This document shows positions 9,139 through 17,664 of a stretch of DNA of 64,000 nucleotides, one piece after another. The notes beneath the pieces were generated by a model. That model saw nothing but the letters and a program-made list of their open reading frames with translations. It was not told the DNA's origin and made no database searches. Position numbers and translations under genes: made by a program. This DNA is from Lachnospiraceae bacterium (lineage in GTDB: Bacteria > Bacillota > Clostridia > Lachnospirales > Lachnospiraceae). The first letter of the stretch is position 1, and each line of letters opens with the position of its first letter. The DNA lies in assembly GCA_015056815.1 (NCBI GenBank), contig SVFN01000010.1, positions 60,580 through 124,579 on the forward strand. Direction: 5' to 3'.

Positions 9139-9618
9139 CTAAATCGTCAGGTCGCTCTGCTCCTGCAGATCAGCCGCAGCATCCACAAACTCCGAAAGTG
9201 TCTTTGTACAAAAGGCAAAGGCCGCGCCCACAAAGGAGACGAGCAATGCCCCGATGATCACGCTGGGGTGGCTCATATTTAAAAACAGATAGATCACATT
9301 TACGATCAGAAAAAAGATCGTATCCCCTGCCGCAAGCCGGAAGATCCATTCAAAGCTCTGTGCGTTTTGTTTGGTAAAGACCCTGTCTTTGCCGATATTG
9401 CACGCGATCCTCCAGGCAAACACCAGCACTGCATAGCAGGGAATCCCCGTTACCCACAAAAAAAACAGCCATGGGTAATAGCTGAAGGCCAGCTCCGGCA
9501 CCGCATTCGCAAGCGCCTTCCCGATCAAAGGCAGTCCCGCAAAGTACATAAGAAGCCCTAAAATCCCCGTCCCTATGATAAATAATTTCATAATTCCTGC
9601 AATCGAAGTGTTTTTCAT
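9139..9618 (-). CDS. DUF2975-type four-helix membrane protein
   Basis: The 159-residue protein has four predicted transmembrane segments: LFIIGTGILGLLMYFAGLPL, YYPWLFFLWVTGIPCYAVLV, a helix around AAGDTIFFLIVNVIYLFL, and VIIGALLVSFVGAAFAF. A conserved-looking loop, RIACNIGKDRVFTKQNAQSF, lies between helices 2 and 3. The pattern and adjacency to a small HTH gene fit DUF2975. It starts with AGGAG before ATG. Its role is unknown; an anti-regulator or envelope sensor is inference. Confidence 0.8.
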   Translation of the reverse strand: MKNTSIAGIMKLFIIGTGILGLLMYFAGLPLIGKALANAVPELAFSYYPWLFFLWVTGIPCYAVLVFAWRIACNIGKDRVFTKQNAQSFEWIFRLAAGDTIFFLIVNVIYLFLNMSHPSVIIGALLVSFVGAAFAFCTKTLSEFVDAAADLQEQSDLTI

Positions 9619-9643
9619 TTCATTCTCCTATGACTGATCTAAA

Positions 9644-9689
9644 ATAGTACGATTCCGTGACCGATTGGCCGGTCACGAAATCGTACTAT
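9644..9689 (-). promoter_or_regulatory. Long hairpin in the leader of the DUF2975/HTH operon
   Basis: Two 19-base arms with one mismatch (9644-9662 and 9671-9689) flank an 8-base loop, ending 26 bases before the DUF2975 start. The one non-Watson-Crick position becomes a G-U pair on the minus strand, pointing to an RNA structure in this operon's leader. No strong U-run follows it, so it is not an ordinary terminator. Confidence 0.65.
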
Positions 9690-9798
9690 GTTTCACACGG
9701 TTCGTCCGGCTGTGCCGAGACGTAAAACATAATTGACTGTTTTGACAGTTTCACCATTGTCAGGATAAAATCCGGACACAAACCGACCAGTCTTTTCC

Positions 9799-9827
9799 AT
9801 TTTAACACTGTGACACCATTCTCACAA
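9799..9827 (-). promoter_or_regulatory. Promoter of the DUF2975/HTH operon, with nearby inverted repeats
   Basis: On the minus strand TTGTGA (9822-9827) lies 17 bases from an extended -10, TGtTAAAAT (TAAAAT at 9799-9804). Just downstream are the inverted repeat ACTGTcaaaACAGT (about 9735-9750) and repeated AATGGTG blocks, possible operators for the co-encoded HTH protein. Together with the leader hairpin and repeat copy B these fill the 320-base gap. Confidence 0.5.
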
Positions 9828-9840
9828 CTATAAATACGTA

Positions 9841-9915
9841 CAAAATCCAATAACAGAGATAGTTTATCAAGCCGTAAATGCGCAGTAAATGCGCATTTCG
9901 GCTGTGAATAGCAAC
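9841..9915 (-). repeat. Interspersed intergenic repeat, copy B
   Basis: Inverted relative to copy A at 5375-5438, this copy carries an additional 11 bases that extend the central hairpin (GCCGAAATGCGC paired with GCGCATTTACGGC). It lies downstream of the methionine sulfoxide reductase gene. Confidence 0.7.
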
Positions 9916-9938
9916 ATTATATTCCGACCGGAGTATCA

Positions 9939-10400
9939 CTATTTCCACTGAAGCAATTGTTCTTCCAAAACAGCAACCAGCTTCTCCAATCCCTCCTGAT
10001 CCTCTTTATCAAACCGCTCTTTGATCGGACTGTCGATATCCAAAACGCCGATGATCTCTCCCTGCCGCCTGACCGGAACGACGATCTCAGACTGCGAAGC
10101 GCAGTCACAGGCGATATGGCCTTCAAACTGATGCACATCCTTCACGAGCACTGTCCTGTTTTCTTTTACCGCTGTGCCGCAGACGCCCTTCCCATAACCG
10201 ATCTGCGTGCAGGCAACCTTCCCCTGAAAAGGACCAAGGATCAGCGTTTCGCCCTCTAACAGATAAAATCCTGCCCAGTTGATATCTGACAAAGTATCAA
10301 ACAGTAATGCGGAAATATTCGCAAGGTTTGCGATCTTGTGCGGAACGTCTTCGATCAGTGCCGCCGCCTGACTCACCAGTAACTTATAATCTGTCTTCAT
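9939..10400 (-). CDS. Free-methionine-(R)-sulfoxide reductase (GAF domain)
   Basis: The 153-residue GAF-domain protein starts at the ATG six bases after GGGAGG; an ATG two codons earlier abuts that site and is not used. SDINWAGFYLLEGETLILGP and GKGVCGTAVKENRTVLVKDV match the fRMsr family, as do three cysteines in the expected places: VACTQIG, GVCGTA and IACDCAS. Such enzymes reduce free L-methionine-(R)-sulfoxide using thioredoxin through a disulfide relay. An anaerobe would use it for oxidative damage repair. The gene is followed by repeat copy B and is monocistronic. Confidence 0.9.
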   Translation of the reverse strand: MKTDYKLLVSQAAALIEDVPHKIANLANISALLFDTLSDINWAGFYLLEGETLILGPFQGKVACTQIGYGKGVCGTAVKENRTVLVKDVHQFEGHIACDCASQSEIVVPVRRQGEIIGVLDIDSPIKERFDKEDQEGLEKLVAVLEEQLLQWK

Positions 10401-10520
10401 ATTCATCCTCCCGATTGATCATTCTGTCTTTACGCAAACATCCCCGGCTCCTATGCAGCCACTTCATCCTCCCGGATCCTTGCAGGAACACACTTCTTTA
10501 TTATAGCAAAGTCTGACAAA

Positions 10521-10549
10521 GCGGGAATGAGTTTGAAACTCATTCCCGC
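10521..10549 (-). terminator. ppdK terminator
   Basis: A 13-base-pair stem, GCGGGAATGAGTT paired with AACTCATTCCCGC around a 3-base loop, lies 19 bases after the ppdK stop. The following minus-strand sequence (TTTGTC) is only modestly U-rich. Confidence 0.75.
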
Positions 10550-10567
10550 CGCAAACATCTCTTAGTC

Positions 10568-13387
10568 TTATTTCTTTCTCGTCTCGTTATAAGCCTTTCT
10601 TGCTTCCTCTACACCTGCTTTTAATGCGACAAGTCCTGCCTTCGCAACCTCAGCACTGGTCTCTGCCAGCTCCTTGGCGATGGTCTGTGCCTTGTCGGCA
10701 GCTTCACGGAGTTTCTCCTTCGTCTCATCATCCACGAAGGATCTCTTCTCGGTCTGGGCATTGATCGCTGCCTGTGCTGCCGCCAGTTTGGCGATCGGTA
10801 CCCTGAACGGTGAGCAGGATACATAGTCAAGTCCCAGCTTATGACAGAACTCAACAGAGGACGGATCACCGCCCTGTTCGCCGCAGATGCCGACATGCAG
10901 TTTGGGATTGACCGGCTTGCCAAGTCTGATCGCCATCTCCATCAGTTTGCCGACACCGTCCTGATCGATCTTTGCAAACGGATTGCTCTCCAAAATATTC
11001 GCATCATAGTACGCATCTAAGAATTTGCCGGCGTCATCACGCGAGAATCCGAAGGTCATCTGTGTCAGATCGTTGGTACCGAAGCAGAAGAAATCAGCCT
11101 CTTTTGCAAGCTCATCCGCTGTCAGGGCTGCTCTCGGGATCTCGATCATAGTACCGACCTCATAAGGGATCTTCACACCTGCTGCCGCGATCTCGGCCTC
11201 AGCGGTATCCACAACAACCTTCTTGACGAATTTCAACTCTTTCATCTCACATGCGAGCGGGATCATGATCTCAGGCTTCACTGTCCAGCTCAGATGTCTC
11301 TTCTGTACATTGATCGCAGCACGGATCACTGCCTTTGTCTGCATTCTGGCGATCTCCGGATAGGTCACTGCCAGACGGCATCCCCTGTGTCCCATCATCG
11401 GGTTAAACTCATGCAGACCGCTGATGATGTTCTGAATTGTCTTCACATCTTTATTCTGCGCCTGCGCTAACTTCTCGATATCCTCATACTCTGTCGGTAC
11501 GAACTCATGAAGCGGCGGATCCAGGAAACGGATCGTGACCGGATAGCCTTCCAGTGCTTCGAACAGTCCCTCAAAGTCTCCCTGCTGATACGGTAAGATC
11601 TTCTCAAGAGCTGCTTCTCTTTCCTCAGCACTGTCAGAGCAGATCATCTCTCTGAATGCTGCAATACGGTCTTCCTCAAAGAACATATGCTCAGTACGGC
11701 AAAGACCGATACCCTCTGCGCCAAGCTCACATGCTTTTTTTGCATCTGCCGGAGTATCTGCATTGGTACGTACTTTCAGCTTACGATACTTGTCCGCCCA
11801 TTTCATAACACGCTGGAACTCACCTGCGATCTTGGCATCCACCGTCGGGATCTGCCCATCATAAATGTTACCGGTCGTACCGTCGATGGAGATCCAGTCA
11901 CCCTCGACAAAGGTCTTACCTGCCAGGCTAAAGCGCTTGTTCGCCTCATCCATCACAATATCGCCACAGCCGGATACACAGCAGGAACCCATTCCGCGGG
12001 CAACCACTGCAGCATGGGAAGTCATACCGCCGCGAACAGTCAGGATACCCTGTGCCACCTTCATACCGGTAATGTCTTCCGGTGAAGTCTCCAGACGTAC
12101 CAGAACAACTTTTTCTCCTCTGCCAGCCCATTCCTGAGCTTCTTCTGCGGTAAAGACAATGCGTCCCGCCGCTGCTCCCGGAGATGCTCCAAGTCCTTTG
12201 CCGATCGGCGTGGAAGCCTTGAGCACTGCCTGGTCAAACTGTGGATGAAGCAGTGTGTCCAGATATCTTGCCTCGATCATGCAGAGCGCTTCCTGCTCTG
12301 TCTTCATCCCTTCATCCACCAGATCGCAGGCAATTTTTAAAGCCGCCTGTGCGGTTCTCTTGCCGTTTCGGCACTGTAACATATAGAGCTTGCCGTTTTC
12401 TACCGTAAACTCCATATCCTGCATATCATGATAGTGTTTCTCCAAAAGATCGCAGACTTCCTCGAACTGCTTATAAGCCTCCGGGAATTTCTCTGCCATC
12501 ATCGCGATCGGCATCGGCGTACGTACGCCTGCCACTACATCCTCACCCTGCGCGTTCGTCAAGAATTCACCCATAAGCTTCTTCTCGCCGGTCGCCGGAT
12601 CGCGGGTAAAGGCAACGCCTGTACCGGATTCCTCGTTCAGATTACCGAATACCATCGGCATGATGTTCACGGCCGTACCCCAGGAATACGGGATATCATT
12701 GTCATGACGGTAAACATTGGCACGGGGATTGTCCCAGGAGCGGAACACCGCGCGGATCGCTTCCTTGAGCTGTACCACCGGGTCAGACGGGAAGTCCTCT
12801 CCCAGCTGTTTCTTATACTCTGCTTTAAACTGCTCTGCCAGATTCTTTAAATCCTCAGCAGTCAGGTCAATATCATACGTAACACCCTTCTCCTCTTTCA
12901 TCTTGTCGATCAGCTCTTCAAAGTATTTCTTGCCGACCTCCATAACGACATCGGAGAACATCTGAATAAATCTTCTGTAAGAATCATAGACAAAGCGTTC
13001 GAACTTCGGATCCGGATTGCCTTTGATCATTGCTTCCACCACTTCGTCATTCAGTCCCAGATTCAGGATGGTATCCATCATGCCGGGCATGGAAGCTCTG
13101 GAACCGGAACGCACGGAAACCAGAAGCGGATTATTCAAGTCTCCGAATTTCTTGCCATTCAATTCCTCCATCTTGGACACATACTCCAGGATCTGCCCCA
13201 TAATCTCGTCATTGATCAGGCGTCCATCCTCATAATACTGCGTACACGCTTCTGTCGTGATCGTAAATCCCTGCGGAACCGGCAGACCGATATTGGTCAT
13301 CTCCGCCAGATTTGCCCCCTTTCCCCCAAGAAGCTCGCGCATCTTTGCGTCACCTTCCGTGAACAGGTAAACCCATTTCTTACCCAT
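10568..13387 (-). CDS. ppdK: Pyruvate, phosphate dikinase with an extra C-terminal helical tail
   Basis: This enzyme interconverts pyruvate + ATP + phosphate with phosphoenolpyruvate + AMP + pyrophosphate, a central step in anaerobe glycolysis. The N-terminal ATP-grasp domain shows GGKGANLAEMTNIGLPVP and GSRASMPGMMDTILNLG. The phosphohistidine swivel has GGMTSHAAVVARGMGSCCV, and the PEP-binding barrel has IPRAALTADELA, FCFGTNDLTQM and HVGICGEQGGDP. Clostridial enzymes are about 874-880 residues; this one has 939. The extra ~60 residues after SFVDDETKEKL are Ala/Lys/Glu-rich and strongly helical. An extended -10 promoter and about 200 bases of leader lie upstream. Confidence 0.97.
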   Translation of the reverse strand: MGKKWVYLFTEGDAKMRELLGGKGANLAEMTNIGLPVPQGFTITTEACTQYYEDGRLINDEIMGQILEYVSKMEELNGKKFGDLNNPLLVSVRSGSRASMPGMMDTILNLGLNDEVVEAMIKGNPDPKFERFVYDSYRRFIQMFSDVVMEVGKKYFEELIDKMKEEKGVTYDIDLTAEDLKNLAEQFKAEYKKQLGEDFPSDPVVQLKEAIRAVFRSWDNPRANVYRHDNDIPYSWGTAVNIMPMVFGNLNEESGTGVAFTRDPATGEKKLMGEFLTNAQGEDVVAGVRTPMPIAMMAEKFPEAYKQFEEVCDLLEKHYHDMQDMEFTVENGKLYMLQCRNGKRTAQAALKIACDLVDEGMKTEQEALCMIEARYLDTLLHPQFDQAVLKASTPIGKGLGASPGAAAGRIVFTAEEAQEWAGRGEKVVLVRLETSPEDITGMKVAQGILTVRGGMTSHAAVVARGMGSCCVSGCGDIVMDEANKRFSLAGKTFVEGDWISIDGTTGNIYDGQIPTVDAKIAGEFQRVMKWADKYRKLKVRTNADTPADAKKACELGAEGIGLCRTEHMFFEEDRIAAFREMICSDSAEEREAALEKILPYQQGDFEGLFEALEGYPVTIRFLDPPLHEFVPTEYEDIEKLAQAQNKDVKTIQNIISGLHEFNPMMGHRGCRLAVTYPEIARMQTKAVIRAAINVQKRHLSWTVKPEIMIPLACEMKELKFVKKVVVDTAEAEIAAAGVKIPYEVGTMIEIPRAALTADELAKEADFFCFGTNDLTQMTFGFSRDDAGKFLDAYYDANILESNPFAKIDQDGVGKLMEMAIRLGKPVNPKLHVGICGEQGGDPSSVEFCHKLGLDYVSCSPFRVPIAKLAAAQAAINAQTEKRSFVDDETKEKLREAADKAQTIAKELAETSAEVAKAGLVALKAGVEEARKAYNETRKK

Positions 13388-13457
13388 TTTTGTTCCTCCT
13401 CTCTAGACTCTCTAAGCCAAAAGAGCTGACGATAACGCCACTCTTTCATTATGGTAA

Positions 13458-13593
13458 CTATTCAGAACAAGCTCGAAATGTATAACATTTCTCGCTTTTG
13501 GGGATTTATCCAATGCATATATTTATGGAACACGCTGTTTACATGCGAACATGACACAGCATATTTCATGAATCTATGCGCTGTTCTGAATAG
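13458..13593. repeat. 136-bp element with perfect terminal inverted repeats in the ppdK leader
   Basis: CTATTCAGAACA (13458-13469) and its exact reverse complement TGTTCTGAATAG (13582-13593) bound 136 bases between the ppdK promoter and gene. A smaller hairpin (CGAAATGT paired with ACATTTCTCG) lies inside the left end. Together with the promoter, this accounts for most of the 367-base gap; 13620-13754 is AT-rich with nothing else recognised. Confidence 0.65.
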
Positions 13594-13601
13594 ATAAAAA
13601 A

Positions 13602-13610
13602 ATTATAGCA
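13602..13610 (-). promoter_or_regulatory. ppdK promoter, extended -10
   Basis: On the minus strand TGcTATAAT (TATAAT at 13602-13607) gives a perfect extended -10. No good -35 is seen at 16-18 bases. The transcript would carry the 136-bp inverted-repeat element in a leader of about 205 bases. Confidence 0.5.
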
Positions 13611-13754
13611 GATTACTCATCTCTTTTCACTATCTAATTTCTAATTTTATCCTTTTTATTGTAAATTTATAACCATTTCCGGCGAATAAAGAAAATGTCA
13701 TACTTATCCCCATTATTTCATACAAAAGAAACGCTTTTATCACGAATCGTTACG

Positions 13755-14363
<609 letters not shown>

Positions 14364-14409
14364 TCAAAAGCCGATATCATTTTCCAAGTATAACACAGGA
14401 GGAATTTCT

Positions 14410-15156
14410 ATGCAAAGCGGACTTCCCATATGCGGACTGACAAAAACGACCCTTTTGGATTATCCGGGGCATGTGGCATCCACCATATTTCTGGGCGGCT
14501 GCAATTTCCGCTGTCCTTTTTGCCATAACGGGCAGCTTGTTCTTTCTCCGCAAAGTTTCATCTCCTGTTCTGAGGACGATGTCCTTGTTCATTTAAAAAA
14601 GCGCCGCCCGATCCTTTCCGGTGTGTGCATCAGCGGCGGCGAACCCACACTTTATCCTGATCTGAAAGAACTGTTAATACAGATCAAAGGACTCGGATAC
14701 CCTGTAAAGCTGGATACCAACGGCTCCAATCCCGCTTTTCTGGCAGATCTGATAAAAGCAGGGCTGATCGACTATATCGCTATGGATATCAAATCCGATC
14801 CGGATTCTTATCCTGCCGCCTGCGGATTAGCGGACAGCAGTGAAATCACTCCTACCGGCACCGTTATGGCTGTCAGACTTTCCGATCGGATCGATCAGTC
14901 CATTGATCTGATCCGCAGCTGCGGACTTTCCTACGAATTCCGCACCACTGTCGTAAAAGGGCTGCACACCAAAGAAACCTTTCAAAAGATTGGAGAATGG
15001 CTTCATGGAAGCGGTTCCTATTTTTTACAGGGCTATCTTGCTTCGGAAAACGTACTTTCTCCCGTCTTTTCCTCTTTTACAAGGGAAGAAATGGAACTCT
15101 TTGCAGACATCTGCCGCCCTCATTTTGCATCCGTTGCCATACGCGGCGTGGAGTAA
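14410..15156 (+). CDS. nrdG: Anaerobic ribonucleoside-triphosphate reductase activating protein (radical SAM)
   Basis: The 248-residue protein starts after AGGAGG. GGCNFRCPFCHNGQLV supplies the CxxxCxxC cluster motif of radical SAM enzymes, CISGGEPTLYPDL the SAM-binding GGE motif, and LDTNGSNP a further barrel strand. The layout (TTLLDYPGHVASTIF at the N terminus) is that of the NrdG2-type activase, which installs the glycyl radical on class III ribonucleotide reductase. No nrdD is nearby, so action on another glycyl-radical partner cannot be excluded. It is transcribed toward the hypothetical gene at 15171, with 14 bases between stops. Confidence 0.88.
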   Translation: MQSGLPICGLTKTTLLDYPGHVASTIFLGGCNFRCPFCHNGQLVLSPQSFISCSEDDVLVHLKKRRPILSGVCISGGEPTLYPDLKELLIQIKGLGYPVKLDTNGSNPAFLADLIKAGLIDYIAMDIKSDPDSYPAACGLADSSEITPTGTVMAVRLSDRIDQSIDLIRSCGLSYEFRTTVVKGLHTKETFQKIGEWLHGSGSYFLQGYLASENVLSPVFSSFTREEMELFADICRPHFASVAIRGVE

Positions 15157-15170
15157 GCGGTCAGGCCTTA

Positions 15171-16169
15171 TCAGCGTGCCGGTATCCTGCAGAGGTAATA
15201 GCCGAAAGCGCCCGCTTCGATCCTCTCCTCCAGAAAATCAGCAGCGCCGGTCAGATAATCCTTCAGTTCATTCGGAGACAGGAAGCTGTTAAACCCGAAC
15301 ATTCCCGCCACTTTCTTTTCCCGCTCATAATAATTGCCGGGCACTCCCAGCAGTGTCGCGGTCGCGACCACATGCTTATAGTTATAAAAGCCATGCAGCA
15401 GAAAGCTGTTCTGCAAAAAAGAGGTCCATCTCTCATGGATCCTCTCCAGTTCCCTCAGATCCGTAATACAGATCTCATCCGGGATCCATTCGGGCCTTTG
15501 TATCTGCTCCGCTTCCGTTTCTTCTATCCCCTCACCCGCCTGTTCCATTCCCGTTTTCCCATCGGTCATTTCTTCTTTTTCCGGCTTTATCGTATCCGTT
15601 TCTTCCATATCCTGCTCAAAATACCCATTCTCTGCGCTTTCCTGCTCCGGCTCTCCTGCATACGGATCATCGTCCATCCGGTCCTTTGATGGCATTTCGA
15701 CATAATACTCCTGTGCATATTCTGCGATGGCAAAACCGGCTTTTTCCCGTTTCTTTGCGGAAGAAAAATCCACATGGATAAGATTATCCTGCGTCTTTTC
15801 ACCATATGTTAAGAGATCATCCGTATAAATACCATCCTCTGTATACTGCTTGTTCTGTGCCCGGACAAGACAGCCAAACCAGATTTCCTCCTCCCCGCTG
15901 CAGTTTTCTTCCAATACGCAGTGAAATTGCAGCTTTCCGTTTTCGAGGATAAAATCCTTTAACAAGATCTCCCGCAAAGGGCGCTTCTTCGAGGACAGAT
16001 ACAATGTGATCTTTGCCTCCTCCCTGCCGTTCTGGCTCCGATCCCCCAAATGAAGCTGCACTGTCCCCTTTTGTCCGCGAAAGGTTATTTTTACAAATCC
16101 TTTCATCCCGGGCTGTAACTGACGTTCTCTGGCTTCATACAAATATTTCGTCTCCGAATAATAAAACAT
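15171..16169 (-). CDS. Lachnospiraceae-type hypothetical protein (DUF6128-like)
   Basis: The 332-residue soluble protein starts after GGGAGG. Residues 1-130 look beta-rich (MKGFVKITFRGQKGTVQLHL). A strongly acidic, Glu/Asp-rich linker spans roughly 165-225, and a conserved C-terminal block follows: YNYKHVVATATLLGVPGN, then EKKVAGMFGFNSF. From memory this C-terminal block resembles DUF6128, a domain largely confined to Lachnospiraceae; I could not check this. No catalytic motif, signal peptide or membrane segment is visible. Function is unknown. Confidence 0.6.
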   Translation of the reverse strand: MFYYSETKYLYEARERQLQPGMKGFVKITFRGQKGTVQLHLGDRSQNGREEAKITLYLSSKKRPLREILLKDFILENGKLQFHCVLEENCSGEEEIWFGCLVRAQNKQYTEDGIYTDDLLTYGEKTQDNLIHVDFSSAKKREKAGFAIAEYAQEYYVEMPSKDRMDDDPYAGEPEQESAENGYFEQDMEETDTIKPEKEEMTDGKTGMEQAGEGIEETEAEQIQRPEWIPDEICITDLRELERIHERWTSFLQNSFLLHGFYNYKHVVATATLLGVPGNYYEREKKVAGMFGFNSFLSPNELKDYLTGAADFLEERIEAGAFGYYLCRIPAR

Positions 16170-16294
16170 ACCGGTTCCTCCCCCGCATTTTGTCAGGACG
16201 CACTTCCCATTGTCCCATCCGCCTGTCTGCTTTTACATTATTTCCCTAACAATGTATGAAGAAACCACGTTTTTCATTCATAAAACCATCAAAA

Positions 16295-16330
16295 ATATGG
16301 CAGAAGGGCCTTCCGGTCCTCCTGCCATAT
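16295..16330 (-). terminator. Terminator of the PucR-type regulator gene
   Basis: ATATGGCAG(A)AGG pairs with CCT(C)CTGCCATAT, and the minus strand continues with TTTTTGATGGTTTT. It lies 45 bases beyond the regulator's stop. Confidence 0.85.
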
Positions 16331-16374
16331 TCCGTCTCCTGCTGATACTCTGCCAAACACTGATCTGTGTTTTC

Positions 16375-17463
16375 CTAGGAATAGTCCTGCTTATCCAGCC
16401 AGTTCATATAATTGACCACCATCAGTGCGATCTTCAATGTCAGTGCATCATCAAACACCCTGATATCCAGCCCCGTGGTTTTCTGGAGTTTCTCCAGACG
16501 GTACAGCAGGGTATTGCGGTGCAGGTATAATTGTCGTGCCGTCTCAGAGACATTCAGACTGTTCTCCAGGAACGTATTGATGGTGATCACCGTCTCCTCA
16601 TCAAATTCTTCCGGCAGCTCGCCATCGAAGATCTCCTCGATAAACATCCGGCAGAGATTGACCGGAAGCTGATAGATCAGTCTGCCGATCCCCAGTGTAT
16701 TGTAGCCTGCCACCTGCTTGTCCGCGTAGAAGATCTTGCCGACATCCAGTGCCATCTTCGCTTCCTTGTAGCTCTTGGAAACATCCTTTAACTCCTGTAT
16801 AATCGTTCCAAACGAAACCTGTACCTTTAGCATGGCCTCTGTATTCATCATATCCACAATGGTATTGGCGATCTGTTCTACGGTTGTATAATCATCATCT
16901 GCTTCCAACTGTTTGATCAGAATAATATATTTTTCATCCACTGCCGTGACCACATCTCCGCTCTGCGGGGAAAAAAGGCTCTTTAACATTTCCATGGCGC
17001 CGCTGTCAGCATCATACCGCGCCTCGATCAGATAGACGATCCTCGGATGTTCGATCTCTATATGCAGCTTCTTCGCACGATTATACACATCGATCAGAAG
17101 CATATTGTCCAGGATCAGATTCTGGAAGAAATTCTTCCTGTCAAAACGCTCTTTATAAGCGATCACAAGCTGTCCCAGCTCACTGGCTGCGATCTTGGCA
17201 ACCATGTGTGCATGGTTGGACTCCGGACAAAGGATCACATAAGCCAGCTCTTTTTCATCATATACCTTTAAAAAATGAATCCCCCCCACGGACTGACTTT
17301 CTGCTTTGGAATCCATGAATTCCTCCACCTTTGACATGTCCTCAATGTCAAACTCCGATGTCTGCGCCACGACAGACAGTGTCGTATCGATCACTGCCAG
17401 CTCCACCTTCGTAATCGCCTTCAACTCCTGCAAACATGTCTGTATTACCTGATTAGATATCAT
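16375..17463 (-). CDS. PucR/CdaR-family transcriptional regulator
   Basis: The 362-residue protein starts at an ATG eight bases after AAGGGG; an upstream TTG in frame lacks such a site. A central region (residues about 160-250) resembles the GGDEF-like domain of CdaR regulators. The C terminus carries the PucR-type helix-turn-helix, with NVSETARQLYLHRNTLLYRL and LEKLQKTTGLDIR. The N terminus is likely the sensing module. Such proteins activate uptake and catabolic genes in response to small carboxylates or purines, but the target is not evident because the gene is monocistronic. Confidence 0.88.
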   Translation of the reverse strand: MISNQVIQTCLQELKAITKVELAVIDTTLSVVAQTSEFDIEDMSKVEEFMDSKAESQSVGGIHFLKVYDEKELAYVILCPESNHAHMVAKIAASELGQLVIAYKERFDRKNFFQNLILDNMLLIDVYNRAKKLHIEIEHPRIVYLIEARYDADSGAMEMLKSLFSPQSGDVVTAVDEKYIILIKQLEADDDYTTVEQIANTIVDMMNTEAMLKVQVSFGTIIQELKDVSKSYKEAKMALDVGKIFYADKQVAGYNTLGIGRLIYQLPVNLCRMFIEEIFDGELPEEFDEETVITINTFLENSLNVSETARQLYLHRNTLLYRLEKLQKTTGLDIRVFDDALTLKIALMVVNYMNWLDKQDYS

Positions 17464-17630
17464 CTCAAAAACCCCTTTCAAAACTCCCTGGCTCTTTGCG
17501 TGCGTACACTACGCAAATACGCTCGATCAGCCGGTCACGCTGCGCTGCGCATGAAACGGCAAATGCTCCACAACCCCAGTGTATCATAAATTCAACATGC
17601 TCACAATAAACAATTTCACGCAATGTCCCT

Positions 17631-17658
17631 TTTACATTTCCCTAATCCATGCTATAAT
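17631..17658 (+). promoter_or_regulatory. mutS2 promoter placing +1 at the start codon
   Basis: TTTACA (17631-17636), a 16-base spacer and an extended -10 TGcTATAAT (TATAAT at 17653-17658). Six bases separate the -10 from the A of the mutS2 ATG at 17665, so transcription should start at or within a base of the start codon. There is no ribosome site. Confidence 0.7.
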
Positions 17659-17664
17659 GACGGC

